From contig JBILTR010000002.1 in the NCBI GenBank assembly GCA_044371425.1, positions 291,169 to 355,168 of the forward strand: DNA of 64,000 nucleotides, in the 5' to 3' direction. This document shows positions 55,995 to 63,997 of the stretch, piece by piece. The number at the start of each line of letters is the position of its first letter. Positions within the stretch are counted from its first letter, which is position 1. The notes under the pieces are model-generated. The model saw nothing but the letters and a program-made list of their open reading frames with translations, was not told the origin of the DNA and did not search any database. Origin of the DNA: JBEISR01 sp044371425. Its GTDB lineage: Bacteria; Planctomycetota; Planctomycetia; Pirellulales; Pirellulaceae. The position numbers and the translations under genes were made by a program.

Positions 55995-56441
55995 CGGCAG
56001 GTTCGTCCACAAAGGATTTTTCGAGAGTTCGTTCCGCTTGAGCACCAGCACGAGTGCGATAAAAACCAGTAGCTTCGGCTCCGAAGACGCAGTGAATCCT
56101 GAAGAGCCGCATTTTGAGCTGCGCTAGTCACTTAGCGTTGGCAGATGCACCAAGTTTACCAGAAGGTTTTTCCAGGGCAGGGTAGGGCAGGGAAGGGAAG
56201 CTCCGGTGGCCCCGGCGTTTCCATCTGCGAATGGGATTCAAGCTCCATGGCAACCGGTTAGGCGAACGCTTCGATTGGCGCCACTTGGATTTTGGCGGGG
56301 CGAGGCAGGGGTATTGAAGGGTTTGCCTTGCCTGGGGAGGGAGAGCGACGTATAGTGTGGGAGTCCAAGCGAACCTGAGCCTGGGGCTGCTTTACCTTCT
56401 TCGGGAGGTGGAGTGGATCCACTAAGGCGCGTGGAAGACAG
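55995..56441. other. Intergenic region upstream of tmRNA
   Basis: These 447 bp contain a G-rich repeat of GGGCAGG units near 56175-56200. The promoter of tmRNA is expected just before 56442, but no clear -35/-10 pair can be named. No coding frame is supported. Confidence 0.5.
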
Positions 56442-56798
56442 GGGGGCGACATGGAATCGACCGGGTGAATTGAAGGGATTGGTGGCGTGACGTGGTTGGT
56501 CAGTGGGCCACGTAAAAAGCTGACTACTAAAAGTAACTGCTGAGGAAAACCTCGCACTAGCGGCCTAATTAAAGGCCGCTCGGACTCCAGGGGTTCGTCG
56601 GAGACGCCTGACAGTCCGTTGCAATTCCGAATCGTCGGCATCCATACCTGGCACGGTGTCGGCTAAAAAAGATCGGGTTGGTTGATTTCAAACGCGGTCG
56701 TCAGCGGTTGGGATCGGCGAGACATAAAGAGACGACTACTCACGTAGATACCGTTCTGGAAGCACCACGGGACCCGGGTTCAATCCCCGGCGCCTCCA
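56442..56798 (+). ncRNA. ssrA: Transfer-messenger RNA (tmRNA)
   Basis: The 357-nt gene begins GGGGGCGACATGGAATCGAC and ends with a tRNA-like T-arm and acceptor (GACCCGGGTTCAATCCCCGG then CGCCTCCA). The acceptor GGGGGCG pairs with CGCCTCC with one G-U. The tag frame is read from GCT at 56539 to TAA at 56566-56568 and encodes AEENLALAA, a typical ALAA-ended ClpXP degron. The resume site is preceded by TAACT, similar to TAGTC in E. coli. It rescues ribosomes stalled on broken mRNA. The 3' CCA is not encoded. Two clpP genes in this window could degrade the tagged products. Confidence 0.96.
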
Positions 56799-56832
56799 CT
56801 AAAAAGGTCACCGCAACGTGACCACATCGCTC

Positions 56833-56870
56833 AAGACCCGCTGGTTCACCCCAGCGGGTCTTTGCGTTTC
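56833..56870 (+). terminator. Terminator after tmRNA
   Basis: The stem AAGACCCGCTGG / CCAGCGGGTCTT has a 6-nt loop and is followed by a T-rich tail (TTTGCGTTTC). It lies 35 bp after the tmRNA 3' end. Confidence 0.85.
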
Positions 56871-56962
56871 TACCCAATAAATCTAGGGGTTTTGCAATTC
56901 GTCGAGCTTCTCCGTTACACAAACCACGGGACGCGTTTAGCACCCGTCGTCACCCCACAAGA

Positions 56963-57071
56963 GAGGGAGAAAAGGTGTCAGGTACCTTTTTCGCCTTAAT
57001 CCGAAGGAGACCATCGGGAGGGAGAAAAGGTGTCAGGTACCTTTTTCGCCTTAATCCGAAGGAGACCATCG
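56963..57071. repeat. Tandem 54-nt repeat with hairpin core
   Basis: A 54-nt unit occurs twice with a period of 55 bp (56963-57016 and 57018-57071). Each copy contains AAAAGGTGTCAGGTACCTTT, in which AAAAGGT pairs with ACCTTTT to form a small hairpin followed by T residues. The second copy directly abuts the truncated ISL3 transposase gene. Confidence 0.85.
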
Positions 57072-57564
57072 ACTCAAAGGAACTCGTCAGCTATGGCTGT
57101 TCAACCAAGACAACCTCGATGAAGACAGTTACCATGAACTTCTGACCGCCCAGCGTGGTGACCTGAAGACGGGGCGCGCCTGGGCCATGAAAGAGAACTT
57201 TCGCGATTTCTGGAATCGGCCATCCGAGCGTTCTGGCAAACGGTTCTTTGACCACTGGTACTCTTGGGCGATTCGAAGCCGACTGGAACCTATCAAGAAG
57301 ATAGCTCGAATGCTCAAGAACCATCTTGGTGGACTCTTGAGCTACTTCCGGCATCGCGTAACCAATGCAATCACCGAAGGTTTCAACAGCAGAATTCAAT
57401 CCGTCAAAACAGCAGCCCGAGCATTTCGAAACTTCGCAAACTATCGCTTGCGAATCCTCTTCTACTGCGGCAAGCATCGAAATGATGCCGCACGGCTGCC
57501 ACTAAAATGTCGGAAGAACTTGTTCCCTCAGCAAGAGACCGCCCAAAAGGAAAGAACTTGGTGA
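57070..57564 (+). pseudogene. 5'-truncated ISL3-family transposase
   Basis: About 164 codons encode the C-terminal part of an ISL3 transposase: LKGTRQLWLFNQDNLDEDSY, TGRAWAMKENFRDFW, LEPIKKIARMLKNHLGGLLS, and NAITEGFNSRIQSVKTAARA, the last with the family glutamate. The N-terminal zinc-binding and HTH parts (roughly 250 residues) are missing, cut at the tandem repeat. It is a dead fragment rather than an active element. Confidence 0.85.
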
Positions 57565-57726
57565 TTTTTCCGGATAAATTGGCGAAAGGCAGCTCGTGCA
57601 AAGTAATCGCAAAGGAGGAACTGCCCCCTCACCCCTCGATGTGGTAGGCAAATAATCATGCATTTTTGCATGTTTTCGTGCTTTCCTTGGTCTGGGATGG
57701 GCGATACGATTTCACCGGAGGACCAA

Positions 57727-58140
57727 ATGGCTACGAAATCGAAAAACACCAAGCAGACATCGAGTCGGATTATTCCAATTCCGGGTCTACAAGGCGTCCG
57801 CGTTGTTCGAGTCAAGAACGGCGATACCAAGCTTGAGCTTAGACAAATGCTGGGAATGCCGAGAGAAGTTTTTGGAAGGCTTGTAGATGTTTCTACGCGA
57901 ACAATTGCCGACGTTGAGGCAACTCAAAAGAAAGTCGAGAAACTTCGACGAAACTACATCGCAGTAAGTCGCCTTTGCGACATACTCAGCGAAGTTGTCG
58001 ATCGTGATTGCCTTGGAGAGTGGTTCAGGACTCCCAACGACGCCCTTGATGGATTCAAGCCAATTGAAGTGATCGAGCGAGGCGAAATCGACCGGCTCTG
58101 GGATTTGGTTTATCGGCTTCGCTCTGGTATGCCAGGATAA
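57727..58140 (+). CDS. Xre/MbcA/ParS-type antitoxin (DUF2384), without its toxin
   Basis: This 137-residue protein has an N-terminal helix-turn-helix region (LRQMLGMPREVFGRLVDVST, then RTIADVEATQ) and the C-terminal MbcA/ParS toxin-binding domain (LGEWFRTPNDALDGFKPIEV, IERGEIDRLWDLV). GGAGG 6 nt upstream supports the ATG at 57727. Such antitoxins normally precede a RES-domain (ADP-ribosyl/NAD-phosphorylase) toxin gene. Here the next gene is an IS66 fragment starting on the following codon, so the toxin is lost or was replaced by the insertion. Confidence 0.85.
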   Translation: MATKSKNTKQTSSRIIPIPGLQGVRVVRVKNGDTKLELRQMLGMPREVFGRLVDVSTRTIADVEATQKKVEKLRRNYIAVSRLCDILSEVVDRDCLGEWFRTPNDALDGFKPIEVIERGEIDRLWDLVYRLRSGMPG

Positions 58141-58359
58141 TTGGCGAGTCATTCCAAGCCGATGAAACGGAAGAATCTCGCGGATGCTCGGCTTGCCGAG
58201 AACGCCCTGCAGTTCATTCCGCTGCAGCCGCAGGGGATAACACCCGAAGTCACAGTCGATCTGCCGAGCGGCTTGGTACTTCCCATCCCCACCGATCCCA
58301 TGACTCTTCAGCCTGTCCTCCAGGTTCTGATCCAGTTGGGGGCTAGCCGCCAGTCATGA
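58141..58359 (+). pseudogene. IS66 TnpA-like fragment
   Basis: The frame begins with a TTG on the codon after the antitoxin stop and encodes 72 residues. Only the C-terminal part resembles IS66 TnpA (VTVDLPSGLVLPIPTDPMTL); the N-terminal HTH part is missing. Its stop overlaps the tnpB start (ATGA), the usual IS66 arrangement. Confidence 0.65.
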
Positions 58360-58820
58360 TCGGCCTCGTTCATCATCTGAAGATCTACGCATGCACTCAG
58401 CCGACCGACATGCGCAAAGGCTTCGATGGGCTCTCGGGAATCGTCGCCCATCTCTTGGCCGAAGATCCACTGAGCGGCCATCTGTTCCTCTTCCGCAACC
58501 GCACGCGTGATCGACTGAAGATCCTCTACTGGGATCGCGACGGGCTGGCCATCTGGCACAAGCGACTGGAAAGAGGGACCTTCCAGTTCCCAACGGATCT
58601 GGTCAAAGATCCGTCGCCATCAGGCAAGGCACAGATCACTCCCAATCAGCTTGCGCTGCTTCTTGGAGGTAAGGATACCTGCAGGCCGATGCCTACAGCG
58701 GCTATGACGGGATTTACCTCGATTCTGGGGGATCCATCCAAGAGGTGGCTTGTTGGGCGCATTGCCGAAGGTATTGGTACAAGGCCAGGGAGGTCGATCC
58801 TGCGCGCGCGCACTGGGTGA
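58356..58820 (+). pseudogene. IS66 TnpB, read through into the tnpC remnant in the wrong frame
   Basis: Residues 1-104 match IS66 TnpB (Orf2): TDMRKGFDGLSGIVAHLLAE, DPLSGHLFLFRNRTRDRLK, ILYWDRDGLAIWHKRLERG and ITPNQLALLLGG near the natural end. After about 58668 the sequence belongs to tnpC in another frame, so the last 50 residues are not meaningful. TnpB itself is nearly complete. Confidence 0.8.
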
Positions 58821-59221
58821 TCGGCTTGATCCAGCGGCTTTACGACGTCGAAAAGCGCGCCAAGGGGAAGCCACACCAGGAAAGTCGAGAGCTTCGGCAG
58901 AAGTATTCGGTCCCGTTGCTGGAGGAGCTTCGGGTTTGGATGGATGGCCAGTTGTTCCTGCCGAAGAGTCCGACAGGCGAGGCGGCGCGGTACACCCGGA
59001 ATCAGTGGGCAGCGCTGAACCGGTATGTGGAGGATGGTCGGCTGGCGATCGACAACAATGCGGCCGAGCGGTTGATGAAGCCAGTGGCGATCGGACGGAA
59101 GAATTGGCTCTTTCTGGGGAGTGTGGAAGCAGGCTCGCGAGCAGCGGTGCTGATGTCGCTGGTGGCTAGTTGCAAGCTGAATCAGGTGGAGCCGTGGGCT
59201 TATCTGCGCGATTGCTTTTGA
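58673..59221 (+). pseudogene. 5'-truncated IS66 transposase (TnpC)
   Basis: About 182 codons encode the C-terminal half of the IS66 DDE transposase: GYLQADAYSGYDG (holding a catalytic Asp), ACWAHCRRYWYKA, AIDNNAAERLMKPVAIGRKN and WLFLGSVEAGSRAAVLMSLV, ending in CKLNQVEPWAYLRD. The N-terminal zinc-finger and first catalytic region are deleted. The second catalytic acid in NNAAER is present, but the protein cannot be functional. Confidence 0.87.
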
Positions 59222-59588
59222 AAAGCTGGCTGGACGATCCCCCGGTGATTCTCTGGACGACTTGCCTCCTGACCGGTGGCTGAAGGACCACTCGAGTCAC
59301 CGGTGGTCGATTGGTTCGCTACGTCAGAAGGAGCGGGCGACCTGAGCCTCGAGCTCGTCGTCCAGGACTCCCACCGCCCCATCCCGACACCCCTGCAGCA
59401 GTCATCCCGCCAGGGTGTACTTGGGCGTGCGCATACCCTCCGCAAAACGAAATCTGGCAAAAAAAATCCGAATTTCTTCTCCCTCAGAGCGCAGTGGGGC
59501 ACTTGAGAATTGACTTTCTCTGTAAGGGACGGCATTACCGCGAAGGATCGCTGCAGATGTACTCGTTTGGATTACGGAGAAGCAATCC
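59222..59588. other. Intergenic region, no gene recognised
   Basis: These 367 bp follow the IS66 remnant. Short frames on both strands have no motif. The part nearest 59589 holds GGAG 9 nt before the PEP-CTERM gene start and presumably its promoter. Confidence 0.5.
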
Positions 59589-60308
59589 ATGAAGATTGTG
59601 CAAAGTGTTTTGATGCTATTGGCGGCGGTAGCAAACTCGATGATGGCCAGCGCAGCTACCATTCCAAGCTTCCAGGTGGGTGGAACTACAAGCAGTCTGA
59701 CCTATGGGCTTGCTTTTGGACCTGGGACCGGTCCGTCGGGGGTTGATGTAACTGTCACATTCGATCCGGCCACATGGACCGTTTCGCAGCTCTATGACGT
59801 TGGAAACAGTGGGTTGGGTGTCGGGGATAATCTCATTTTCGCTGGCGGAAGTATTGCTGCAGATCAAGGTTACCTTGGAAATTACTATTTGGATTACGTT
59901 ATGAAGGATTTAGTGGTTTTCACCACATCCGAAGGAACTTTCTCTTATGACAGCAAGTATCTCGGACTCTCGCCATACCAAGACAACGTTTCTGGCCAGT
60001 ACTACTTGGATCCTTCTATTCCCGCTTACAACATCTCAGACTCGGACCTGCTTGCCTATTCAACCGGAACGATAAATGGTCCAGGTGGTTCAAGACCGGC
60101 GGATCTTTTGATTTTCGTAAATCTTGTCGATTTCGTTTCTTCGGGAGATAACTCGGATCTAAATTTTGGAAGCGTTTCCTGGGCGATCTATGCACCTGCC
60201 GTGCTGCCTGTTCTGCCAGCTCAAGTACCCGAACCGACCTCGATGGCAATCTTCGGCCTAGGTGCAGTAGGTATAGCTTATCGCGCCCTACGCAAGACCA
60301 AGGTTTAG
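59589..60308 (+). CDS. Secreted PEP-CTERM protein
   Basis: This 239-residue protein has an N-terminal signal peptide (residues 1-22, VLMLLAAVANSMMASAA). It also has a C-terminal PEP-CTERM sorting signal: VPEPTSMAIFGLGAVGIAYR then basic ALRKTK. Such proteins are processed by an exosortase and attached to or secreted with extracellular polysaccharide. The middle is a Gly/Ser/Tyr-rich beta-rich region (FGPGTGPSGVDVTVTFD, YLGLSPYQDNVSG) without a known enzymatic motif. It stands 186 bp upstream of an ECF sigma factor/kinase pair that may regulate it. The start has GGAG 9 nt upstream. Confidence 0.88.
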   Translation: MKIVQSVLMLLAAVANSMMASAATIPSFQVGGTTSSLTYGLAFGPGTGPSGVDVTVTFDPATWTVSQLYDVGNSGLGVGDNLIFAGGSIAADQGYLGNYYLDYVMKDLVVFTTSEGTFSYDSKYLGLSPYQDNVSGQYYLDPSIPAYNISDSDLLAYSTGTINGPGGSRPADLLIFVNLVDFVSSGDNSDLNFGSVSWAIYAPAVLPVLPAQVPEPTSMAIFGLGAVGIAYRALRKTKV

Positions 60309-60446
60309 TCGCTCGATCGCCGTTTTTCTGTTACGGTTTGGATATTGATATTGGAGAGTCTCTCGGATGCATGCCTGTCCTGAGAGATTTCCCAGGTGAA
60401 ATCCTCTTTCGAATCGTTTTGCATTTGAGTAATCGAGCGACTAAAC
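60303..60446. repeat. Perfect 15-bp inverted repeat around a 114-bp spacer
   Basis: GTTTAGTCGCTCGAT (60303-60317) and ATCGAGCGACTAAAC (60432-60446) are exact reverse complements. The left arm contains the stop codon of the PEP-CTERM gene and the right arm lies 48 bp before the sigma-factor start. The arms could form a large RNA stem-loop between the two genes or mark the ends of a small non-autonomous element. Confidence 0.85.
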
Positions 60447-60494
60447 TACCGTGCGCATTCCGACTTTTACGCTAATTGCGCCGGGCCAATACAG

Positions 60495-61115
60495 ATGCAC
60501 CATCCAATCCCAAGCGGATCCGTTACCGGAAAACTTCGACGCGCAAAGCAGGGAGATGAACTTGCTTTCGAGTGGCTGTGGCGCCGGTACCACAAATCTA
60601 TTGTTCGCCACTTAGAAACAATCGCAAGAAACAAAGGATTGAAACCGATTGAGCCTGAGGATGTCGCACAGAACGTTTTTATCGCGTTACACGAAGGATT
60701 GAAACACGGAGCTTTTCACGCTCTCGATGGACGTTTCCAACTTTGGAAGCTCTTGACTATCATTGGCCTGCGGCAAGCAATCAATTCGGCAAAGAAGAAT
60801 TCCCTCGAGCGTCGTTCCATACAAAACTCTGCTTCTTCTGGTTTTCCGGTGATCGATCAGCGATCCAACCGAAATCTTAAAGATGCTCATTTCGTTGAGG
60901 CTTTTCACGAACTCAGGTTCATGGAGGAAATCGAGCATGGCTTGAGTATCCTGGACAGGGAACCGCCAAGCCAACGACTACGTGAACTTGCGATTCTCAA
61001 AATCAAAGGGTACAGCAACACCAGGATCGCTGACGAATTGGGTTGGACTCGCAAAACCGTCGCACTACGACTGAACTTGATCTTTGAAATCTGGAAAGAG
61101 GCGTCCGAGGCATGA
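60495..61115 (+). CDS. ECF-type RNA polymerase sigma factor
   Basis: This 206-residue protein has the ECF layout. Region 2 (about residues 14-85) contains ELAFEWLWRRYHKSIVRHLE and PEDVAQNVFIALHEG. Region 4 (about 140-200) ends with the helix-turn-helix YSNTRIADELGWTRKTVALR. A 50-residue linker separates them. It overlaps the downstream Ser/Thr kinase by 4 bp (ATGA). The coupling matches planctomycete ECF groups that work with kinases instead of an anti-sigma factor. The kinase would phosphorylate the sigma factor or a partner to switch on target genes; this is inferred from the family. Confidence 0.88.
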   Translation: MHHPIPSGSVTGKLRRAKQGDELAFEWLWRRYHKSIVRHLETIARNKGLKPIEPEDVAQNVFIALHEGLKHGAFHALDGRFQLWKLLTIIGLRQAINSAKKNSLERRSIQNSASSGFPVIDQRSNRNLKDAHFVEAFHELRFMEEIEHGLSILDREPPSQRLRELAILKIKGYSNTRIADELGWTRKTVALRLNLIFEIWKEASEA

Positions 61116-63877
61116 ACAAAGAACTGCTCCGTCGCATCTCCATGGAGTTTGAACGGATCGAGCAGGCAGTTGCACAGGGCCAAAAGATCGAACTAGATAA
61201 TCTCTATCCAGATTTAGTCGGGCAAGATCGAGAAACGGCGCTGGCTGAAACAAAAGAGCTACTCGAGGAATTACAGCAATCGAAAGGTTCATCGTCACCA
61301 TGGATCTCGGCCGCGTCGATTAGCGCACGATACGAACCGCTCGAACCGGTTTCTGAAGGTGGCATGGGAAAAATCTGGGTCGCAATCGATCATGATTTCG
61401 ATCGACAAGTCGCCATTAAGGAGATCCTACCTGAGGCTGCAAACGACCCTCGGATCCGAGACCGTTTTTTGAGGGAATCGCGGATCACTGCGAAGCTTGA
61501 ACACCCTGGGATTCTACCCGTCTACAGCAAAGGCACCCACGCCGACGGTCGCCCCTTTTATGCGATGCGTTGGATCTCTGGCCAAGGATCCAAGACACTG
61601 CATGAAGCAATCTACGAATTCCACTCGGGTGAAGGACATCCTGAAACGACTCAAAGGCTCCGCTTTCACGATTTGCTTCTATGTTTAGTCTCTGTTTGCA
61701 AAACGATAGCTTTCGCACATCATGCGAAAGTCATTCACCGGGATCTCAAGCCCGCGAACATTATGGTCGGTCCGTTTGGAGAAACGTTTGTACTCGACTG
61801 GGGGCTTGCACTGGATCTCTCAGAACCCGCGGCGAGTGAACCAGCACGTGCCTTAGAATCGCCAGATGCGTTCCTTGAAGGAACTCCAGGATTTGTAGCT
61901 CCTGAGTGCCTCGTTCACCCACTATCAGCAGACGCTCGTTCAGACATTTATTCGCTTGGGTTGATCCTTTATCACATTTGTGTTGGTAGCTCTCCTTTTA
62001 CCCAATCCCAAAAACATACTCCGGAGAAAATGCATTCGGCAGTTGCCGACAACTTGGTCGAGCAGCTTCGCCAAATCAACCCGAGCATCCATCCAGCCTT
62101 AGAAGCCATTTGCAAGAAGGCAACTGCAATCGATCCTGCGATGCGGTATGCAAGTGCGAATGAGCTCGCAGAAGACTTGAATAGATACCTAAGCGATGAA
62201 CCCACGCAGGCTTGGAGGGAACCTTGGCGTTATCGGGCCGCTCGTATGGTCAAGAGGAACATCGCGAGTGTCATGACCTTGGCTGTCGCAACTCTGCTAA
62301 CACTCGCCGGAGCCTTAGGGTACTCGTGGATCACCTACCGATACAATTTCGATTTGAGAAAAAAGTCGGCAGATCTCCAGGAAGCACTTCGACAGGAATC
62401 CAGGCAAAAGCAGTTGGCAGTCGAATGGGCGGAATTCGCCAACAATCGCGAAGAACTTGCAACCCAAGCGATCGACACATTTTGGAGAGAAGTAGCTCAT
62501 CACCCAAAACTTCGATTCTCAGAGGACTTCCAGGAGCTTAAGCGAAACCTGCTCAAGCGTCCCATGGAGTACTATCAAAAGCTCTCGGATTCCTATCGTC
62601 AGAATGAAAAGCAGTCCCCGGAAGCCATGGCCCATTACGTCGACTCTCGCTTGGAGTTATCGAATCTGCAATTGGATGGTGGAGATTGGAATTCCGCGCT
62701 AAGCAACCTCGAACAGGTTTTGCAGGATACCGATCGATTTATCACAACCTTACCAATAATTGACGACAGTTGGCTTTACCGCCGTGCACTAACAATGAAA
62801 ACTCTCGCAAGGATCCATGCGAATCGAGGTGATCCTGAGGCTTCGAGCAAGTTCGATACATCCTTCGAAGAGATCACAAATTCGATTTCAATAAGCAAGG
62901 ATTTAGACCCAAAGTTCGAAGTTCTCTTGATCGAACATAAGATCGAGTCGACTCGAAAGTTGGTGTCGCAAAAGGACTTGCCCGATGCGATAAAAATCGC
63001 GAAAGATGCGTTGGAGCGTTCAGGGAAACTATGCGAACGTTTCCCCGAGGATAATCAGTACATCAAACTAAAAAAGGAAGTACTCAATGATTCTGCGCTG
63101 CTGGATCTTAGGGCAGGAGATTTAGAGCAGGCGAAATCCAAGCTTGTGCAGTTGCTCAAGGAGCATGAGTCGGGCTCTGCCGGTGAGGAGAAAGACGACT
63201 ACGATCAAGAGCATCAGCATGCGGCGACATGGTTCAATTTAGGGGTCGTTGCCCAGAGATCGGGTGATCTCCACGATGCGCTCGAGCATCATAAACGGGC
63301 GCTGCGTATTCGCGAGTCACTTTCACAGCGATATCCAACGGTGAGCGAGTTTCAAAAGGTGCTCGGTCATAGTCACTTGGCAATCTCTGATCTTCAGATG
63401 CGTCGCAATGAATTTCAGTCGGGTGTTGAATCCTACCGAAAATGGGTTGAAGTCAATCGTCGGTCGCATGCAAAACAACCGGATCATCTACCTCAGAAAA
63501 TGGAACTCGCTTCGTCGCTTCACCAGCTAGGGCATTTCGAAGAAGGATTTGGAAATAACAAGGCGATGATTTCAATCTTTGAAGAGGCATTGCCACTTGC
63601 GGTGGAGATTCAGCGATCCATTCCAAATGATCCGATTTGGTTGCGCCATCGTGCGGAACTTTCGGAGCATTTAGGAAACTTGTACTTCAAGGATGATCGT
63701 TTCGTCGAAGCCCTAGAGCAATTCGAGCAGGCCTTTGCTGGATTAGAGTATTTCGCGACACAACCGGAGGCGAATCCGAAGGATCAAAAGACCTTTCGAT
63801 CGATGATCTTGACGATGCTCAAGATTGCAGAGCGAATAGAAGACAACGAAAAAATCGAATCGCTTCAGAGTAAGTGA
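61112..63877 (+). CDS. Membrane Ser/Thr protein kinase with TPR-like C-terminal domain
   Basis: This 921-residue protein is a Hanks-type kinase: glycine loop SEGGMGKIWVA (about 79-89), Lys in QVAIKEIL, catalytic loop VIHRDLKPANIM (about 206), and DWG in FVLDWGLALDL where most kinases have DFG, a change common in planctomycetes. The kinase ends near residue 365. One membrane segment follows (about 388-412, VMTLAVATLLTLAGALGYSW). The remaining 500 residues are helical repeats resembling TPRs (AATWFNLGVVAQRSGDLHDA, LEHHKRALRIRESLSQRYP), probably outside the cytoplasm and used for signal or partner binding. It shares a 4-bp overlap with the sigma-factor gene. Confidence 0.9.
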   Translation: MNKELLRRISMEFERIEQAVAQGQKIELDNLYPDLVGQDRETALAETKELLEELQQSKGSSSPWISAASISARYEPLEPVSEGGMGKIWVAIDHDFDRQVAIKEILPEAANDPRIRDRFLRESRITAKLEHPGILPVYSKGTHADGRPFYAMRWISGQGSKTLHEAIYEFHSGEGHPETTQRLRFHDLLLCLVSVCKTIAFAHHAKVIHRDLKPANIMVGPFGETFVLDWGLALDLSEPAASEPARALESPDAFLEGTPGFVAPECLVHPLSADARSDIYSLGLILYHICVGSSPFTQSQKHTPEKMHSAVADNLVEQLRQINPSIHPALEAICKKATAIDPAMRYASANELAEDLNRYLSDEPTQAWREPWRYRAARMVKRNIASVMTLAVATLLTLAGALGYSWITYRYNFDLRKKSADLQEALRQESRQKQLAVEWAEFANNREELATQAIDTFWREVAHHPKLRFSEDFQELKRNLLKRPMEYYQKLSDSYRQNEKQSPEAMAHYVDSRLELSNLQLDGGDWNSALSNLEQVLQDTDRFITTLPIIDDSWLYRRALTMKTLARIHANRGDPEASSKFDTSFEEITNSISISKDLDPKFEVLLIEHKIESTRKLVSQKDLPDAIKIAKDALERSGKLCERFPEDNQYIKLKKEVLNDSALLDLRAGDLEQAKSKLVQLLKEHESGSAGEEKDDYDQEHQHAATWFNLGVVAQRSGDLHDALEHHKRALRIRESLSQRYPTVSEFQKVLGHSHLAISDLQMRRNEFQSGVESYRKWVEVNRRSHAKQPDHLPQKMELASSLHQLGHFEEGFGNNKAMISIFEEALPLAVEIQRSIPNDPIWLRHRAELSEHLGNLYFKDDRFVEALEQFEQAFAGLEYFATQPEANPKDQKTFRSMILTMLKIAERIEDNEKIESLQSK

Positions 63878-63946
63878 CCGGCTCGAATTTTCTGTACCAC
63901 TCGCTATGAAGGTAACAATTGGGTAACGGGTGAGGTCGGTGGCACA

Positions 63947-63997
63947 CGCGTGTGGTGCTGGAGCGTAGGCGCAGCCGAAGCGGAAGCAACACACGCG
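63947..63997. repeat. Imperfect inverted repeat at the window edge
   Basis: CGCGTGTGGTGCT (63947-63959) and AGCAACACACGCG (63985-63997) pair at 12 of 13 positions around a 25-nt loop. The left arm also overlaps the palindrome CACACGCGTGTG. It may be a terminator-like hairpin or one end of a repeat; the window ends too soon to tell. Confidence 0.5.

Larger units (their letters stand above)
58141..59221 (+). mobile_element. Remnant of an IS66-family element
   Basis: Three overlapping pieces of an IS66 operon are present: the end of tnpA (58141-58359), most of tnpB (58356 to about 58668) and the 3' half of the tnpC transposase (about 58673-59221). The join between tnpB and tnpC removes the start of tnpC. 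Clear terminal inverted repeats were not found. Confidence 0.85.

Noticed and set aside
56258..56641. Minus-strand open frame of 127 codons over the tmRNA
   Set aside because: It overlaps the tmRNA 5' half, which is well supported by its acceptor pairing and tag frame.
56963..57071. CRISPR array
   Set aside because: There are only two units with 1 nt between them, no spacers and no cas genes.
56442..59221. Integrated island with attachment sites at tmRNA
   Set aside because: No integrase and no second copy of the tmRNA 3' end were found in the window. Only remnant elements can be claimed.
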